DNA of 5,984 nt from DASYYE01 sp035946955 (GTDB taxonomy: Bacteria > Actinomycetota > Actinomycetes > Streptosporangiales > Streptosporangiaceae). The stretch lies in assembly GCA_035946955.1 (NCBI GenBank), contig DASYYE010000394.1:1-5984 (forward strand), read 5' to 3'. Both the position numbers and the translations under genes were made by a program. The stretch's first letter is position 1. Each line of letters begins with the position of its first letter. Below are positions 5,250 through 5,984 of the stretch, one piece after another. The notes below the pieces were generated by a model. The model saw nothing but the letters and a program-made list of their open reading frames with translations, searched no databases and was not told the origin of the DNA.

Positions 5250-5984
5250 CCCGGCCACCCAGGCCCGCAGGGAACTCGGTCTGCGGCTCCGCCACATCCG
5301 CAAGACCGCGGGACTGACCGGCCAGATGCTCGCCGACGCGACCGGTCAGCACGTCACCCGGATCAGCCGGATCGAGAACGGAATCCAGCCGCCCACCGAC
5401 CGCAACATCCAGGACTGGTGCACCACCTGCCGCGCCGAGGATCAGATCCCCGACCTGATCGCCACCGCCCGGGTGGTCGAGTCCGCCTACCTGGACTGGG
5501 CCAGGCAGTCCCGGGCCGGCCTGAAACACCTCGGCACCCTGCATTCCATCGCCACCTACCGCCGCACCACCAGCTTCCGCATCCACGAGCCGGCCGTGCT
5601 GCCCGGAATCTTCCAGACCGAGGCCTACACCCGGGGAATGCTCGCCTACTGGTACGACTTCCTGCACGCCCCGGACGACACCGATGCCACAGTGGCCATG
5701 AAAGCCGAGCGCACCGCCATCGCACTCAACCCGGCCAAGCGCATCGACGTCGTCCTCGGCGAGCAAGCCCTGCACACCAGGTACGGCAGCCCGGCCGAGC
5801 ACGCCGGCCAGCTCAGCCACGTACTGTCGCTGATGCGGCTGCCCTTCGTATCACTCGCCGTCATCCCGGCTCGCATCCAGCGGCGCGCGATCGCCACCAT
5901 CGGATTCTGGATATTCGACAACAATGCCGTCGCGCTCGAGACCCCTACCACGGCAATTAAGATCACCCGGCCGAGCGAGATAGC
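5230..5984 (+). CDS. XRE-family transcriptional regulator with DUF5753 domain (3' end cut by window)
   Basis: The frame is open from the GTG at 5230 to the window end, giving 251 residues; the full protein is usually about 280-290 aa. Residues 15-56 form an XRE-type helix-turn-helix (LGLRLRHIRKTAGLTGQMLA, then HVTRISRIENGIQPP), which binds operator DNA as in phage repressors. A DUF5753 ligand-sensing-type domain follows, with FRIHEPAVLPGIFQTEAYTR at 116-135, a KRIDVVLGEQAL segment, and FWIFDNNAVALETP...ITRPSEIA at the end. This architecture is that of the WhiJ-like regulators of Streptomyces, which act with small partner proteins in development. The start overlaps the DUF6879 gene by 20 bases and lacks a ribosome binding site, suggesting coupled translation and a fixed ratio of the two products. 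It may autoregulate the promoter at 4452-4480. What follows past the window is unknown. Confidence 0.92.
   Translation, partial: MSTGPRSPATQARRELGLRLRHIRKTAGLTGQMLADATGQHVTRISRIENGIQPPTDRNIQDWCTTCRAEDQIPDLIATARVVESAYLDWARQSRAGLKHLGTLHSIATYRRTTSFRIHEPAVLPGIFQTEAYTRGMLAYWYDFLHAPDDTDATVAMKAERTAIALNPAKRIDVVLGEQALHTRYGSPAEHAGQLSHVLSLMRLPFVSLAVIPARIQRRAIATIGFWIFDNNAVALETPTTAIKITRPSEI

Noticed and set aside
5155..5820. 221-aa Gly/Val-rich minus-strand frame
   Set aside because: It is the antisense shadow of the DUF6879 and XRE/DUF5753 genes, whose sense translations carry clear family motifs.

Overview
The window is high-GC DNA with the codon use, GTG starts, weak or missing Shine-Dalgarno sites and gene families of a mycelial actinomycete (Streptosporangiales, Thermomonosporaceae or Streptomyces type). 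Genus cannot be fixed from the sequence alone. Nothing here looks like an insertion sequence, CRISPR array, tRNA or rRNA gene.

Left part (1-857): the 3' end of a gene resembling the TIGR03118 family, closed by a perfect 13-bp hairpin terminator, is followed by about 575 bases in which I support no gene. That stretch holds several perfect hairpins; the one at 671-694 lies just upstream of the next operon.

Operon A (about 723-3129, + strand): a very small ORF ending in the GTGA overlap with an ECF-type sigma factor, which itself ends in the ATGA overlap with a large membrane metallopeptidase. The peptidase has two N-terminal membrane helices, an M48 zinc-protease domain (HELGH plus EFQAD), a third membrane helix after a very basic stretch, a Pro/Ala/Ser linker and a terminal LysM domain. 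The likely topology puts the protease in the cytosol and the peptidoglycan-binding LysM domain outside. No recognisable anti-sigma factor is present. A wall-sensing protease linked to a co-translated sigma factor is the most interesting hypothesis of the window.

Operon B (4390 down to 3404, - strand): a PF04672/DUF574-type SAM-dependent methyltransferase followed 27 bases later by a 61-aa conserved-looking small protein.

Operon C (4525 to the window end, + strand), divergent from B: a 63-aa small protein, a DUF6879-type protein and an XRE-family regulator with a DUF5753-type C-terminal domain (cut by the window end). This is a regulator-plus-partner cassette of a kind multiplied in actinomycete genomes, related in layout to the WhiJ-type clusters. 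The 134-base divergent spacer carries a good -35/-10 pair for C and a TTGCAG direct repeat with 10-bp period. The DUF6879 and DUF5753 proteins show a similar C-terminal sequence pattern, which suggests a shared fold.
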